Part shown: positions 20,195 through 29,912 of the stretch, one piece after another
How the letters are laid out: each line of letters starts with the position of its first letter
Numbering within the stretch: the stretch's first letter is position 1
Source: Procambarus clarkii
Taxonomy: Eukaryota; Arthropoda; Malacostraca; Decapoda; Cambaridae
Assembly: GCF_040958095.1 (NCBI RefSeq)
Contig: NC_091193.1
Span: 20,390,163-20,454,162, forward strand
Reading direction: 5' to 3'
DNA length: 64,000 nucleotides
Notes under the pieces: generated by a model
Told to the model about the DNA's origin: nothing
The model's database searches: none
What the model saw: only the letters and a program-made list of their open reading frames with translations
Translations under genes and position numbers: made by a program

Positions 20195-20870
20195 AATTGT
20201 GTATTAGCTCGTTATGAATTGCTGGTCTAGATTTCTTGATATGCAGCGCTTCACTGATGTGTAATCTTCTATTGTCATTGTATCAATTATTTCGGTGTTG
20301 CTCGCCAAAATATCCCAGGTGATTGTCTCGTTGTGTGTGGCGATTGTATATTCTTTGATGGAACCCTGTTGTGCATTGTTAATCCCCTAGAGAGGGGCGT
20401 TGTTGTCTTGCCTATATACTGAGTTCGTTGGGACTGATGTGAGGCACGTGAAGGCTTAGGACAACGTTGGTCTCTTTCAAGGCGTGTTTCTTGGTGTCGG
20501 GAGTTTTCTTCATTAGCAGGTTGACGGTTTTCTTACTCTTATAATATATTGTTAGTTTTATCTTTTGGTTGACGTCAGTTGGGGTAACGTTCCTCTCAAT
20601 GATCTCTTTTAGGGCTCTTTCCTCCGCTTTGTAGGCTGTGGAGAAGAAGTTTCTGTAGAACAGAAACGCCCTGCCCGAAAGTTTCTGTAGAACAGAAACG
20701 CTTGCCCGAAAGTTTCTGTAGAACAGAAACGCTTGCCCGAAAGTTTCTGTAGAACAGAAACGCTTGCCCGAAAGTTTCTGTAGAACAGAAACGCTTGCCC
20801 GAAAGTTTCTGTAGAACAGAAACGCCCTGCCCGAAACGCTTTGCGTAGTTGTGGCTTTAGGCATTGTATG
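20195..20870 (-). mobile_element. Penelope-like element fragment with GIY-YIG motif
   Basis: On the minus strand the upstream part encodes AYKAEERALKEIIERNVTPT and KTVNLLMKKTPDTKKHALKE. The downstream part reads YIGKTTTPLSRGLTMHN, the second half of a GIY-YIG nuclease, the endonuclease typical of Penelope-like retroelements. The two parts are not in one open frame. The ORF is inflated by a 31-bp tandem repeat (20647-20839). Confidence 0.65.
20647..20839. repeat. 31-bp tandem repeat, 6 copies, each a hairpin
   Basis: The unit contains GTTTCTGTAGAACAGAAAC (8-bp stem, 3-nt loop) plus GCTTGCCCGAAA. The first and last units differ (GCCCTGCCCG). Since 31 is not a multiple of 3, the encoded peptide rotates frame, giving the AFLFYRNF / ASVSVLQKLS alternation. 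Confidence 0.9.
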
Positions 20871-21544
20871 TACTAGCTCTATCTATTAATCCAACAAACT
20901 TTGTAAAATCTCTTGTATGTATGTACCTTACCTAAATAAACATTTATTTATTTATTTATAACAATGTTATGAGAAGTACGTGTATTGTGGTATTGGTTGT
21001 TCCGTCGCCTGTTGTACACCTCGCCACCTTCCTTTTTATGATGTCAGTCTAAAAGGACATCGAAATGGTCCTCGAAATCATTGTACATCATTATGATGTC
21101 GTTTTAGACATGAGTTCTTCACCCACCTCCTTTAGGAACTTAAGTGCACATTTACCCCAGGCGCCCAGGGTCTCAGAGCCTATCGGCACGAACCTGTAAC
21201 AACGTTCTAGGTCTCTGTACTTGTTAGTTTTCTGGGTCTCCCTGAAGGTCATAGGTTAATTGTGAGCTGTGACCCAGAGTGAGGTCAAGTATGAGTTGTA
21301 ACCCAGAGTGAGGCTAAGAGTGAGGCAAAGTAACAGTGGATTAAACCATCCATGGCTAACAAATAACAAACTTAAAGCAATTAACAAGAAATATTAACCA
21401 AACTAATTAAGAAATATAACAAAATATAGCCAAAGATGAACAGTCTACAGTAAACTTGTTGTTACCTGAACAGGTGAGTAAAACAAACAAATAAAAAGCT
21501 AAATCAAATATTCTTATTCCCAATTTCTGATGTACCAAGACGGA

Positions 21545-21660
21545 GGTGTGACGCGTGCGGGAATCAATGAGAACATCAGTAGGAGCCCGGAGGAGGATTC
21601 GAACCCACTCGCTTAGTACTCCCAGGCTAGCGCCCTTGACCGTGTCGTGAGGCCACAGTT
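21545..21660 (-). repeat. tRNA-like SINE fragment
   Basis: On the minus strand, GGGCGCTAGCCTGGGAGTAC followed by B box GGGTTCGAATCC. A copy of the GGGCT hairpin repeat follows at 21659-21740. Confidence 0.45.
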
Positions 21661-21762
21661 GTTGTTGGTTTAGATTCAGCAAATCGGAACAAAAAGTTCC
21701 AAGCAGCACGGGCTATAGTGAGCCCGTAGTGGACTTACCTGGCACAGGTAAGTCCTGTGCCA

Positions 21763-21935
21763 GGAGTCGGGGTATATAAACTTATTAGCGGAGTCAAGGT
21801 ATATATATTAGCGTATATAACTTGCCAGGAGTCGGGGTATATAAACTTATTAGCGGAATCAAGGTATATATATTAGCGTATATAACTTGCCATGAGTCGG
21901 GGTATATAAACTTATTAGCAGGTTACAGCCGTGGG
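21763..21935. repeat. About 64-bp tandem repeat, near 3 copies
   Basis: The unit contains AGTCGGGGTATATAAACTTA and AAGGTATATATATTAGCG. It is followed by two copies of a GTTACAGCCGTGGGTTACAT-type repeat (to about 21990). Confidence 0.8.
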
Positions 21936-22407
21936 TTACATAGGTTACAGCCCCTAGCAGGTTACAGCCGTGGGTTACATGGGTTACAGCCGTGGGGGCG
22001 GGAATTACCCGACACAACACAACTTACTTCCTCCAGGACTGAGCTACTTATGGTCACTCTAACCCATGTACCGGAGGGTCCTCACATGTCTGGCCGGCAG
22101 CACACTTCCACTCCCCTCCCCCCCCCCCCCCAACATATCCCTATCAGTATTCAATAACTCCCACACATCCCCAGTATCACTCTACCACCCCGACAATTAT
22201 TCTACCATGCCACATTGCTGTTGTTGTTTTAGATTTAGCTACTCAGAACGAAATGTCCATGTAGCACGGGCTATGGTGAGCCCGCAACCCACCACCATGT
22301 CACATATCCCGATTATTATTATCACCACATATCTCCAGCAGCACACCCCCACCACCCACATATCTCACCCCCCAACAATCGTCTTTCATCCACATACCAC
22401 CAGCAGA

Positions 22408-23215
22408 AACCTGCCACTACCCATAAACCACCACCCAGCAGCCTGCCACTACCCATAAACCACCTCCCAGCAGCCTGCCACTACCCATAAACCACCTCCC
22501 AGCAACCTGCCACTACCCATAAACCACCTCCCAGCAACCTGCCACTACCCATAAACCACCTCCCAGCAACCTGCCACTACCCATAAACTACCTCCCAGCA
22601 ACCTGCCACTACCCATAAACCACCTCCCAGCAACCTGCCACTACCCATAAACTACCTCCCAGCAACCTGCCACTACCCATAAACTACCTCCCAGCAACCT
22701 GCCACTACCCATAAACCACCTCCCAGCAACCTGCCACTACCCATAAACTACCTCCCAGCAACCTGCCACTACCCATAAACCACCTCCCAGCAACCTGCCA
22801 CTACCCATAAACTACCTCCCAGCAACCTGCCACTACCCATAAACCACCTCCCAGCAACCTGCCACTACCCATAAACCACCTCCCAACAACCTGCCACTAC
22901 CCATAAACCACCTCCCAGCAACCTGCCACTACCCATAAACTACCTCCCAGCAACCTGCCACTACCCATAAACCACCTCCCAGCAACCTGCCACTACCCAT
23001 AAACCACCTCCCAGCAACCTGCCACTACCCATAAACTACCTCCCAGCAACCTGCCACTACCCATAAACCACCTCCCAGCAACCTGCCACTACCCATAAAC
23101 CACCTCCCAGCAACCTGCCACTACCCATAAACTACCTCCCAGCAACCTGCCACTACCCATAAACCACCTCCCAGCAGCCTGCCACTACCCATAAACCACC
23201 TCCCAGCAACCTGCC
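22408..23215. repeat. 32-bp minisatellite, about 25 copies
   Basis: Unit AACCTGCCACTACCCATAAA + CCACCTCCCAGC, very homogeneous. The main variation is one base (AAACCACC versus AAACTACC), which alternates irregularly along the array. No spacers occur between units. No ORF spans it in any frame. Confidence 0.97.
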
Positions 23216-23513
23216 GCCCGTGCACCATCACCCACATATCAACTCCCCATACAGGTGATGAGGGAACCGTTCAAAGAGGAGCACTGGGCAGGCCGTGCGG
23301 GCCTCCTCCCTCATCCTCCATGGCCAATGTTTCCTGGTGTGCATGGGCCCGCCTCTGACCCCATTTAAACGACTCCAGTATGAAAACTCTCTCTTTAATA
23401 GAACTCTCTCTCACCATTTTACTAAACGTCAGATTTGACAACCCAGCCTCCTGTTTAGATAGTACATCGTACAATATATGTACGATATGTACCATCGTAC
23501 ATATATAGCCGCA

Positions 23514-23779
23514 ATGGATAATTACATAGTAGAATTTGGTAATATTCCCCTTATAGTCCGGGTAAAGCTAAAGACAAACTTAAATATTCCTAGGCTTAGT
23601 ATAGCACATATATCTACTAAATTAATAGTACCTAGGCCTAATACATGTCTGAAACAACATGTATTAGACCTAGAATGGTTAGGGTAGGTTAGGTTAGGTT
23701 TTAATTGCAACACAAATACAAAACCTTTTCTGGTTTGTCTAAATTCAATAGTGCCAAATTCTACTTTCTAACTGTCCAT
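23514..23779. mobile_element. MITE-like element with about 30-bp imperfect terminal inverted repeats
   Basis: The left end (ATGGATAATTACATAGTAGA...) and the right end (reverse complement ATGGACAGTTAGAAAGTAGA...) match over about 30 bases. The interior contains CCTAGGCCTAATACATGT words and AGGTTAGGTTAGGTT. A related copy in the opposite orientation lies at about 47270-47460. No coding capacity. Confidence 0.7.
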
Positions 23780-24082
23780 TACGTCACTATTTGCACGATG
23801 GTCCACGTCATTATTATAAGTACTGTCTAAACACGAGGATGGGCGGAATTTGAAATGTTTTTGCCTATCCGAAAGCGTAGGAATCTTGGCATCAATCCTA
23901 ACCAATCGCGGCCGCCCGACACACCCGTGGTAGCGTCACTATTATGGTGCTATTGCTTTATCTCTCTCCAGAATGTTGACGTTGTGGTCGACGGCGTCAA
24001 AACTGCAGTGCATTAGGGTGCAGACAGGCTGCTCTTACAACGCTTATCACACACCTATCACACACACACTCTTATCACACTT

Positions 24083-24272
24083 AATAAATGGAATGCATTA
24101 GGAAGTGATGTGGAGGAGGCTGACTCCAAACACAGTTTCAAATGTAGATATGATGGAGCCCAGTAGGCTCAGGAACCTGTATACCAGTTGATTGACGGTT
24201 GAGAGGCGGGACCACAGAGCCAAAGCTAAACCCCCGCAAGCACAGCTAGGTGAGTACAACTAGGTGAGTACA
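24083..24272 (+). mobile_element. LINE 3'-end fragment
   Basis: Carries the end of the ORF (KWNALGSDV-type) and the 3' UTR blocks ending in repeated GGTGAGTACAACTA. The stretch 24273-25090 holds nothing I recognise. Confidence 0.8.
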
Positions 24273-25093
24273 CCCTCGTCTCTGAAGTTGTCACAACGGA
24301 CAAAAAATGACGTATCAAATTACCCGAACCTAATCTGACCTAATATAACCGATAAACCTACTCATAGAAAACGTAAATTATTGTGCGATACAATAATTCA
24401 CGTATATCATATTTTGTCAGTTGGGGATTTTGACGTCAAAATGCGATGTATTATTTGAAATGCCAGGATGAATCACGATGACCCAGATATTGTCGCTGAG
24501 TCTGCATATATAAGATGCATAAGATTCAAAATTTGCAATCAGATTTGGGTATCCCTACAGCGCTAATGTTAGAATTCTTCTCTAAATAATACGATCTGAA
24601 AGGAGAGAAATCACAGGTACTCAAAGGTCATGAGATTATGAATAAAGATTTGGTCAGATCTTTGGGCTAATTGTATGAAGAACACAAAATAACTACCATT
24701 TAGTGTGATAATAGACGGCGGTTCGTGAACTCATTATTAAATGTTTCTCATACAATAAATATTGCTCCGTTTACTATAAAAGCCTACGCTACCTGATGTC
24801 ACACAACCGTGAATTAATTCAGTATTGAAGATCACGTAGTCTAAACGTAAATATTATACGCGTTAAGATAGATCAATATTGACTTTATGTAAACACATTC
24901 ATGTGTAGGGTTGCGTGTGAGTTGTGTTAGACCAGCTGATACAGGAATGCCACGCGTTTCTTCGGTGAATGAGAATAAACTAGCTTTTGTGTGCCTAGCA
25001 CTTTTGAGTAACCTAAAATCAAATTCAATTTCAACACAATACCAACTTTATTTAGTAATGGTAATATCTTCTCACAGACATAATAATAATATA

Positions 25094-25439
25094 GGATAAA
25101 AACTCACACTTGTGTATTTGTGAAATTTATGTAAGGAATTTACACCAAGTCTTTCGCACTCTCCTGAGTGCTTTATCAAGGTCTGAGTTTGTGATTTGGA
25201 CGAGACTTACATCTCAATGTCTAATCTAATCTAATTGCCTTGTAAACTCATGTATATATGATTTATATTGTATTTTCTTAAGTAAAGATAAACAAATATA
25301 TAATAGACGTTGAAATGGAAGTCTCGTCCTAATCACACACAAAGACCTTGACAAAAGGTCAAAGGTCTTGAGGGTGCGAAAGACTTGTAGTAAATTCCTT
25401 ACATAAATTTCACAAATACAAAAGTGTGGATTTTTATCC
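25094..25439. mobile_element. Foldback element with arms of about 115 bp
   Basis: The left arm (25094-25208) and right arm (25321-25439) are inverted copies sharing GTGAAATTTATGTAAGGAAT, GTGCGAAAGACTTG-type and GACGAGACTT words, around a 110-bp AT-rich spacer. The outer end (TCACAAATACACGAGTGTGG-type) recurs near 32575-32640. On one strand each arm has the order TTGAYAAA, stem, GAAA. Confidence 0.75.
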
Positions 25440-25457
25440 AACCATCTTTATTAGTTG

Positions 25458-25640
25458 AACTGAAATTGAAATTGAAATCAGTTTATTGAGGTAAAATACA
25501 CACAAAGGGATGAGGTAGCTGAAGCTATTCTCACCCCGTTCAGTACATCGTGTTCATACATATATAGACAAACAAAAACATATTACCGAACATTCTGAGT
25601 GATAAACATATACATTTCTTCCTTTACACATGTAGTATGT
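25458..25640. repeat. Interspersed retroelement-tail repeat, (TTGAAA)n end, copy 2
   Basis: Close match to 3284-3470. Confidence 0.7.
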
Positions 25641-25717
25641 TACCAGACGTACACACAAATACTTTTATGGCTAGGTATATAGACAATTTGAAATAGGCAG
25701 TCAGACAATTTAAGAAA

Positions 25718-25832
25718 AGCTACCTGGTTGATGGGGTTCTGGGAGTTCTACTCCCCAAGCCCGGCCCAAGGTCAAGCTTGACTTGTGAGAGTTTGGTCCA
25801 CTAGGCTGTTGCTTGGAGCGGCCCACAATCTT
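25718..25832 (-). mobile_element. Fragment of a second LINE family (3' region)
   Basis: Contains TGGTTGATGGGGTTCTGGGA, TACTCCCCAAGCCCGGCCC and GCTTGACTTGTGAGAGTTTG, matching the longer minus-strand copy at 42165-42485. Confidence 0.7.
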
Positions 25833-25980
25833 GTTTCTTTATTAGTTGTATTCATAAGTTCATAAAGAAAAAACATCGCTCGTTATGTAAAGGATATATT
25901 TTCAACTCATGAGTGATGAGAAAGCAACACATGAGAGAAAGCCGATATGTAGCAACACTGTGATCCAGGAAACTCTCAAA

Positions 25981-26090
25981 TGAGGACGCTGACCCGGCTG
26001 GGTTTGAGTATATATACTCGAGCAGCGACAAGATCCCTCAGTGTAGCAGCGGCGTCTTCAAGGTCAACACTTCAAGACACTCTTGTGAAG
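25981..26090 (+). promoter_or_regulatory. Gene 3 core promoter and non-coding first exon
   Basis: TGAGGACG (25981-25988), TATA (26009-26016) and TCAGT (26038-26042) are spaced as in genes 1 and 2. AGCGACAAGATCCCTCAGTG lies in a block almost identical to gene 2. The donor is GAAG|GTTGGT (exon end 26090). About 60 bp upstream of TATA a CCAGGAAACTCTC word loosely resembles a kappaB site, but not well enough to call. Confidence 0.7.
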
Positions 26091-26305
26091 GTTGGTGGAC
26101 ACTAAACATAGCCTAGTTACTAGAGTTTAAGGAAGCCTGATCTGGAGCTATGCTTTGTGTAAATGGCTGATTGATGTGTTACATTTCATTCCCCGTAACA
26201 TGGAGGTCCTTCACATGTGTAATATCGCCACAGTTATATGTATATACATATATATTATTTTTTTTTGTATACAAGTGCACCCTTAAATTACACCAGTGGT
26301 GGTAC

Positions 26306-26310
<5 letters not shown>

Positions 26311-26397
<87 letters not shown>
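26311..26397. repeat. (AT)n microsatellite at a Penelope-like junction
   Basis: Pure TA run joined directly to a truncated Penelope-like copy. Confidence 0.95.
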
Positions 26398-26399
<2 letters not shown>

Positions 26400-27000
26400 T
26401 AAGAAGTCAGGTTAAAGTAGCCATCTTTAGGACGAGGGATTTTTAGCTGTCCACCGTTTAGGGATGTTAACTTACGGAGTGTCTTTGTTTCTACAAGAGT
26501 TTTATGTTGTTGTTTCAGGTTAAATAGTTCACTGTTGATGGTTTGCTTGAGTTGGATAGGGATGTCGTACTGGGTCCATTTGTTTAACAGATGCTCCGCC
26601 TGCTCCATAAAGGTTTGGAGGGCTTCCTTCTTCTTGTTTAGTTGATGCCGAATGAGCTCTTGCCTATACCTATAGGTAAACTCTGTATTGCGGATTGCTG
26701 GGTCATGTGGGTTTATATTGGTGTATACTGGCAGCAGGTTTTCTTTCAAACATGTTTCATTGAATATGACCGCATATTCTGTATTTATTATTTTCTGGTT
26801 TAGGGCTTCTATCCCTCTAACTATTTTCTTAGCATCAGGGCTTAATTGAAATAGGAGTTCTCCAAAACTCATTTTCGTACTTTTAAGGTGAAGAAAAGAA
26901 GTGATTTACTATAGAGTGTATTACACTTATTTGTATAATTTGCACGACGTTTCGAACCTCCATGGTTCATTCTCAAGTGAACAGATCTTACAATACTAGT
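26398..27000 (-). mobile_element. Penelope-like element, 5' coding part and leader
   Basis: The minus strand encodes [17 protein letters not shown], then [20 protein letters not shown], ending FNLTSYD at the (AT)n array. Upstream of the ATG (26873-27000) is the leader, with CACGACGTTTCGAACC and ATGGTTCATTCTCAAGTG. The same protein segment recurs at 27340-27620 (plus), 46100-46218 (minus) and 46995-47150 (plus). The RT core is absent. It lies in gene 3's first intron. Confidence 0.75.
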
Positions 27001-27330
27001 TGATTTTATACCCGCATTAGGTCAGGTGATAATACAATGAAGGTGAAAACATGGGGGATACATAAGGGATAAACATAGGGGCTGCAGAAGGCTTATTGGC
27101 CCATACGAGGCATCTCCTATCTAAACACAAAGATTAATCCAGTGTAGTTGGCCTGTTATGTTGGACATTGTCTTCTGTGTTGGCATCGATATGTTCTTGT
27201 CTTGTCCTTACTCTCATGGTGGGTAGAGTAAATAGTTCCGTGATTTGGGTGTTCATGGTAGGTCGCTCTATTCTTATGTGAATTGCCTCAAGAATTTGTA
27301 ATCTTCATTTGTAATTTGTAATTTGTAATT
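27001..27330 (-). mobile_element. Penelope-like non-coding and endonuclease-end fragment
   Basis: Matches 46330-46660, whose minus strand encodes the end of the GIY-YIG region (LFTLPTMRVRTRQEHIDA). So this is the 3' end of one copy placed before the 5' end of the next. Confidence 0.65.
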
Positions 27331-27334
27331 TTGA

Positions 27335-27716
<382 letters not shown>

Positions 27717-27756
27717 TGTATATTAGTATATTTTGGTAGCAGTCTTTCCTGTAGAC

Positions 27757-27903
27757 ATATATTATTAAATATGACCGAAAAAGTAAGATTAATAATTCTA
27801 ACACGAATTTTCTCAATCTTTCGTATAGTGAAGCGTAATGTACGAAAGATTGAGAAAATTCGTGTTAGAATTATTAATCTTACTTTTTTGGTCATATTTA
27901 ATA

Positions 27904-27910
<7 letters not shown>
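27757..27910. repeat. Near-perfect 69-bp palindrome of a Penelope-like segment
   Basis: The left arm (27757-27825) and right arm (27841-27910) are inverted copies with a 15-base loop. One strand encodes a diverged version of the Penelope N-terminal block (FSVIFNNICLQERLLPKYTN). So the palindrome is a head-to-head dimer of an older Penelope-like subfamily. It is followed by another (AT)n run. Confidence 0.85.
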
Positions 27911-27935
<25 letters not shown>

Positions 27936-28115
27936 AGCTTAACTAATTTGTTTCTTCATTGTATACAATAATTTATGGTTTCTGCATTCGTTGCAAACGA
28001 TTATTTACTGTTTCTTCATTCATTACATATGATTATTTATTATTTATGCATTTATGACATGATTATTTACTATTTCGTCATTCATTACGTGATTATTTTC
28101 CGTTTCTTCATTCAG

Positions 28116-28186
28116 ATGCGAGGGCTAGTGTTGGTGGCCATTGTGGTTCTACTGGCACAGGTTTATGCAGAAGACACCTTAGCCAA
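28116..28186 (+). CDS. Gene 3 coding exon 1 (signal peptide)
   Basis: The acceptor TTCATTCAG directly precedes the ATG; donor AA|GTAAGT, phase 2. Confidence 0.75.
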
Positions 28187-28621
28187 GTAAGTTCTCATGA
28201 AGCCTACACACAATTTTTTTGCCACAATGGTTTGTATTAATCCTGTGCTGCAGTGAGAGAATGGGAGATAACATTATTTAGAGGATTCTGTTCCAGCAAA
28301 TAATGTTTATCCGTGTGGAGTAATGGCGCTCAGGACACCTTTACCAACCAAAACTACACATTTAACACATTAAACTAAAGACAACTTTTTTTTTTAAGAA
28401 TACTAAGTGTACATGTTGCAAGATCTGATGTCATTAATCGCATTTCATCCTCAATTTCCAGAAATCAAGGGCGCCAGTTGGGAGGATTTCATGGACAAGT
28501 CAGCCGCCCAGGGACAGGCCACATAGTGGGTGGTCGCCCGGGGGGAATACATGGAGGTCGCCCGGGGGGAATACATGGAGGTCGCCCGGGGGGAATACAT
28601 GGAGGTCACTTCCCTGGATAA
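28116..28621 (+). CDS. Gene 3: short secreted Gly/Arg/His-rich peptide of crustin origin (spliced, 76 aa)
   Basis: Coding exons 28116-28186 and 28462-28621 join in phase 2. The signal peptide is residues 1-18 (MRGLVLVAIVVLLAQVYA). The mature part of about 58 residues is Gly-rich and basic, with three exact GGRPGGIH units encoded by 24-bp direct repeats. The acidic spacer of genes 1 and 2 is reduced to EDTLAK. The frame stops at TAA, and the sequence corresponding to the ancestral donor reads GGCTTTAAGT instead of GGCTGTAAGT, so it can no longer splice. I found no WAP exon between here and gene 4. Promoter, 5' exon and ATG-adjacent acceptor are all kept, which argues for a functional stand-alone glycine-rich antimicrobial peptide. 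A recently dead gene is the alternative. An AATAAA lies at 28790-28795, within a repeat. Confidence 0.7.
28462..28621 (+). CDS. Gene 3 coding exon 2 (GGRPGGIH repeats)
   Basis: Acceptor TTTCCAG, phase 2, 52 codons and TAA. The three tandem 24-bp repeats are identical, so the array was recently homogenised or expanded. Confidence 0.75.
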
Positions 28622-28689
28622 GAATGGCTACCTAGCGGAGGCGCCTCATAGTACACAGCGGCTTTAAGTCTTGATCTTGTATGTGGCTA

Positions 28690-28880
28690 TTGTGCCACAT
28701 AGGAGAGATGTTTTTTTCACCCATAGGGTTATAAACCCGTGGAACCGCATACCCGCCGAAGCTTACTAATTCAAAATCCAACTGGATAAAATAAATGTAA
28801 ATGGGGCAGGGGGGGTCTTTGACAAACCCCCGGCTTCCTGTCCTTGTCGAGGTCACTAGAGATGATGACCCTCAGGTAAA
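28690..28880. repeat. Interspersed repeat after gene 3
   Basis: CCCCGGCTTCCTGTCC and TGTCGAGGTCACTAGAG match 18540-18600. The region 28881-29420 is AT-rich with nothing I recognise. Confidence 0.55.
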
Positions 28881-29426
28881 TTGTAACTCTGGCTGAAAAT
28901 ATAATTAAAAAATTACTGAAAACAAGTATCTTTATTCCCCCTTAAGCAGTGACCCTACTGCTCTAAAACATATTCTAATTATGCCGCTAAACATGATTGG
29001 ATATGGACAATAACAACCTTATTTTCACGGTTGGTGATAAATTGTGTGAATTGTGTTACATTTAAAACAAAATTCACCGTTCAAACTTCTCTGTTCACTG
29101 TCTGGCTGAACCAAATTCAGCATAAAATAAACACGCTGAATTTTCTTAAAGTCAAGTGAGAGGATATAATCTCAAGACTGGGGAAGGTCAGTAGTATTCA
29201 GGGATATTAAGCGTATCAAGACCAACAAGACTTAACAAAAAAAGAACATCCAAAGGGGGATAATTAGCTTTGTTGATAAAAGCGCATGTTCAGCATAAGG
29301 TGCAGAACACCAGCTGCTGAGATAAGGCAGCAAATTATTTGAATATCTACTGAATGGACAAAACAAACTTTATTTTTCAAATTTGCAATGGCCAACTGTA
29401 ACATAAAAATGTTAGGGAAATACTTA

Positions 29427-29912
29427 GGGTGTACTGGAAAAGTAGTATAGGTGCTGGAAAAGTAGTATGGGTGCAGTAAAGCAAATATGGGGTTTTGTAA
29501 ACTAGTTTGGGTTCCACGGAACTAAACTGGATGCAGGAGAAGTAGAACAGGTGCTGGAAAATTAGTCTGGGTGTTTAAAGCCAGTATTGTTGTTGAAACT
29601 CTTAGTATGAGTGCTGGAAACTAGTATGGATATTGGAAATCCAGTATGGGTGTTGGAAAACAAGTATAAGAGCTAGGAAACTAGTGTGTTGGAAATTAGT
29701 ATGAGTGTTAGGAAACTTGTATTAATTCTGGGGAACTGGAATGAGCGCTGGGAAGTTAGTACCGGTGTTGGAAACTAGTATAGGTGGTGGAAAACGAGTA
29801 TCAGTGCCAGAAAACTAGTGTGGAAGCTGGACAACTAGTATAGCTGCTGGAACACTAGTATGGCTGCTGGAAACCCTAGTACGAGTGATGAAACATTAGC
29901 ATGGGTGTTAAG
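29427..29912. repeat. Degenerate minisatellite, about 20-bp unit
   Basis: About 20 or more imperfect units around GTGCTGGAAACTAGTATGG, varying in length and sequence. The stretch 29913-32200 after it is AT-rich and I recognise nothing coding in it. There are two near-copies of AGTATATGAATAGTGCC at 31150 and 31265. Confidence 0.75.

Noticed and set aside
20647-20839. CRISPR-like hairpin repeats
   Set aside because: No variable spacers; the period of 31-32 is pure tandem repeat.
22408-23215. CRISPR-like regular repeats
   Set aside because: Units are directly adjacent with no spacers, in a eukaryotic setting; a minisatellite.
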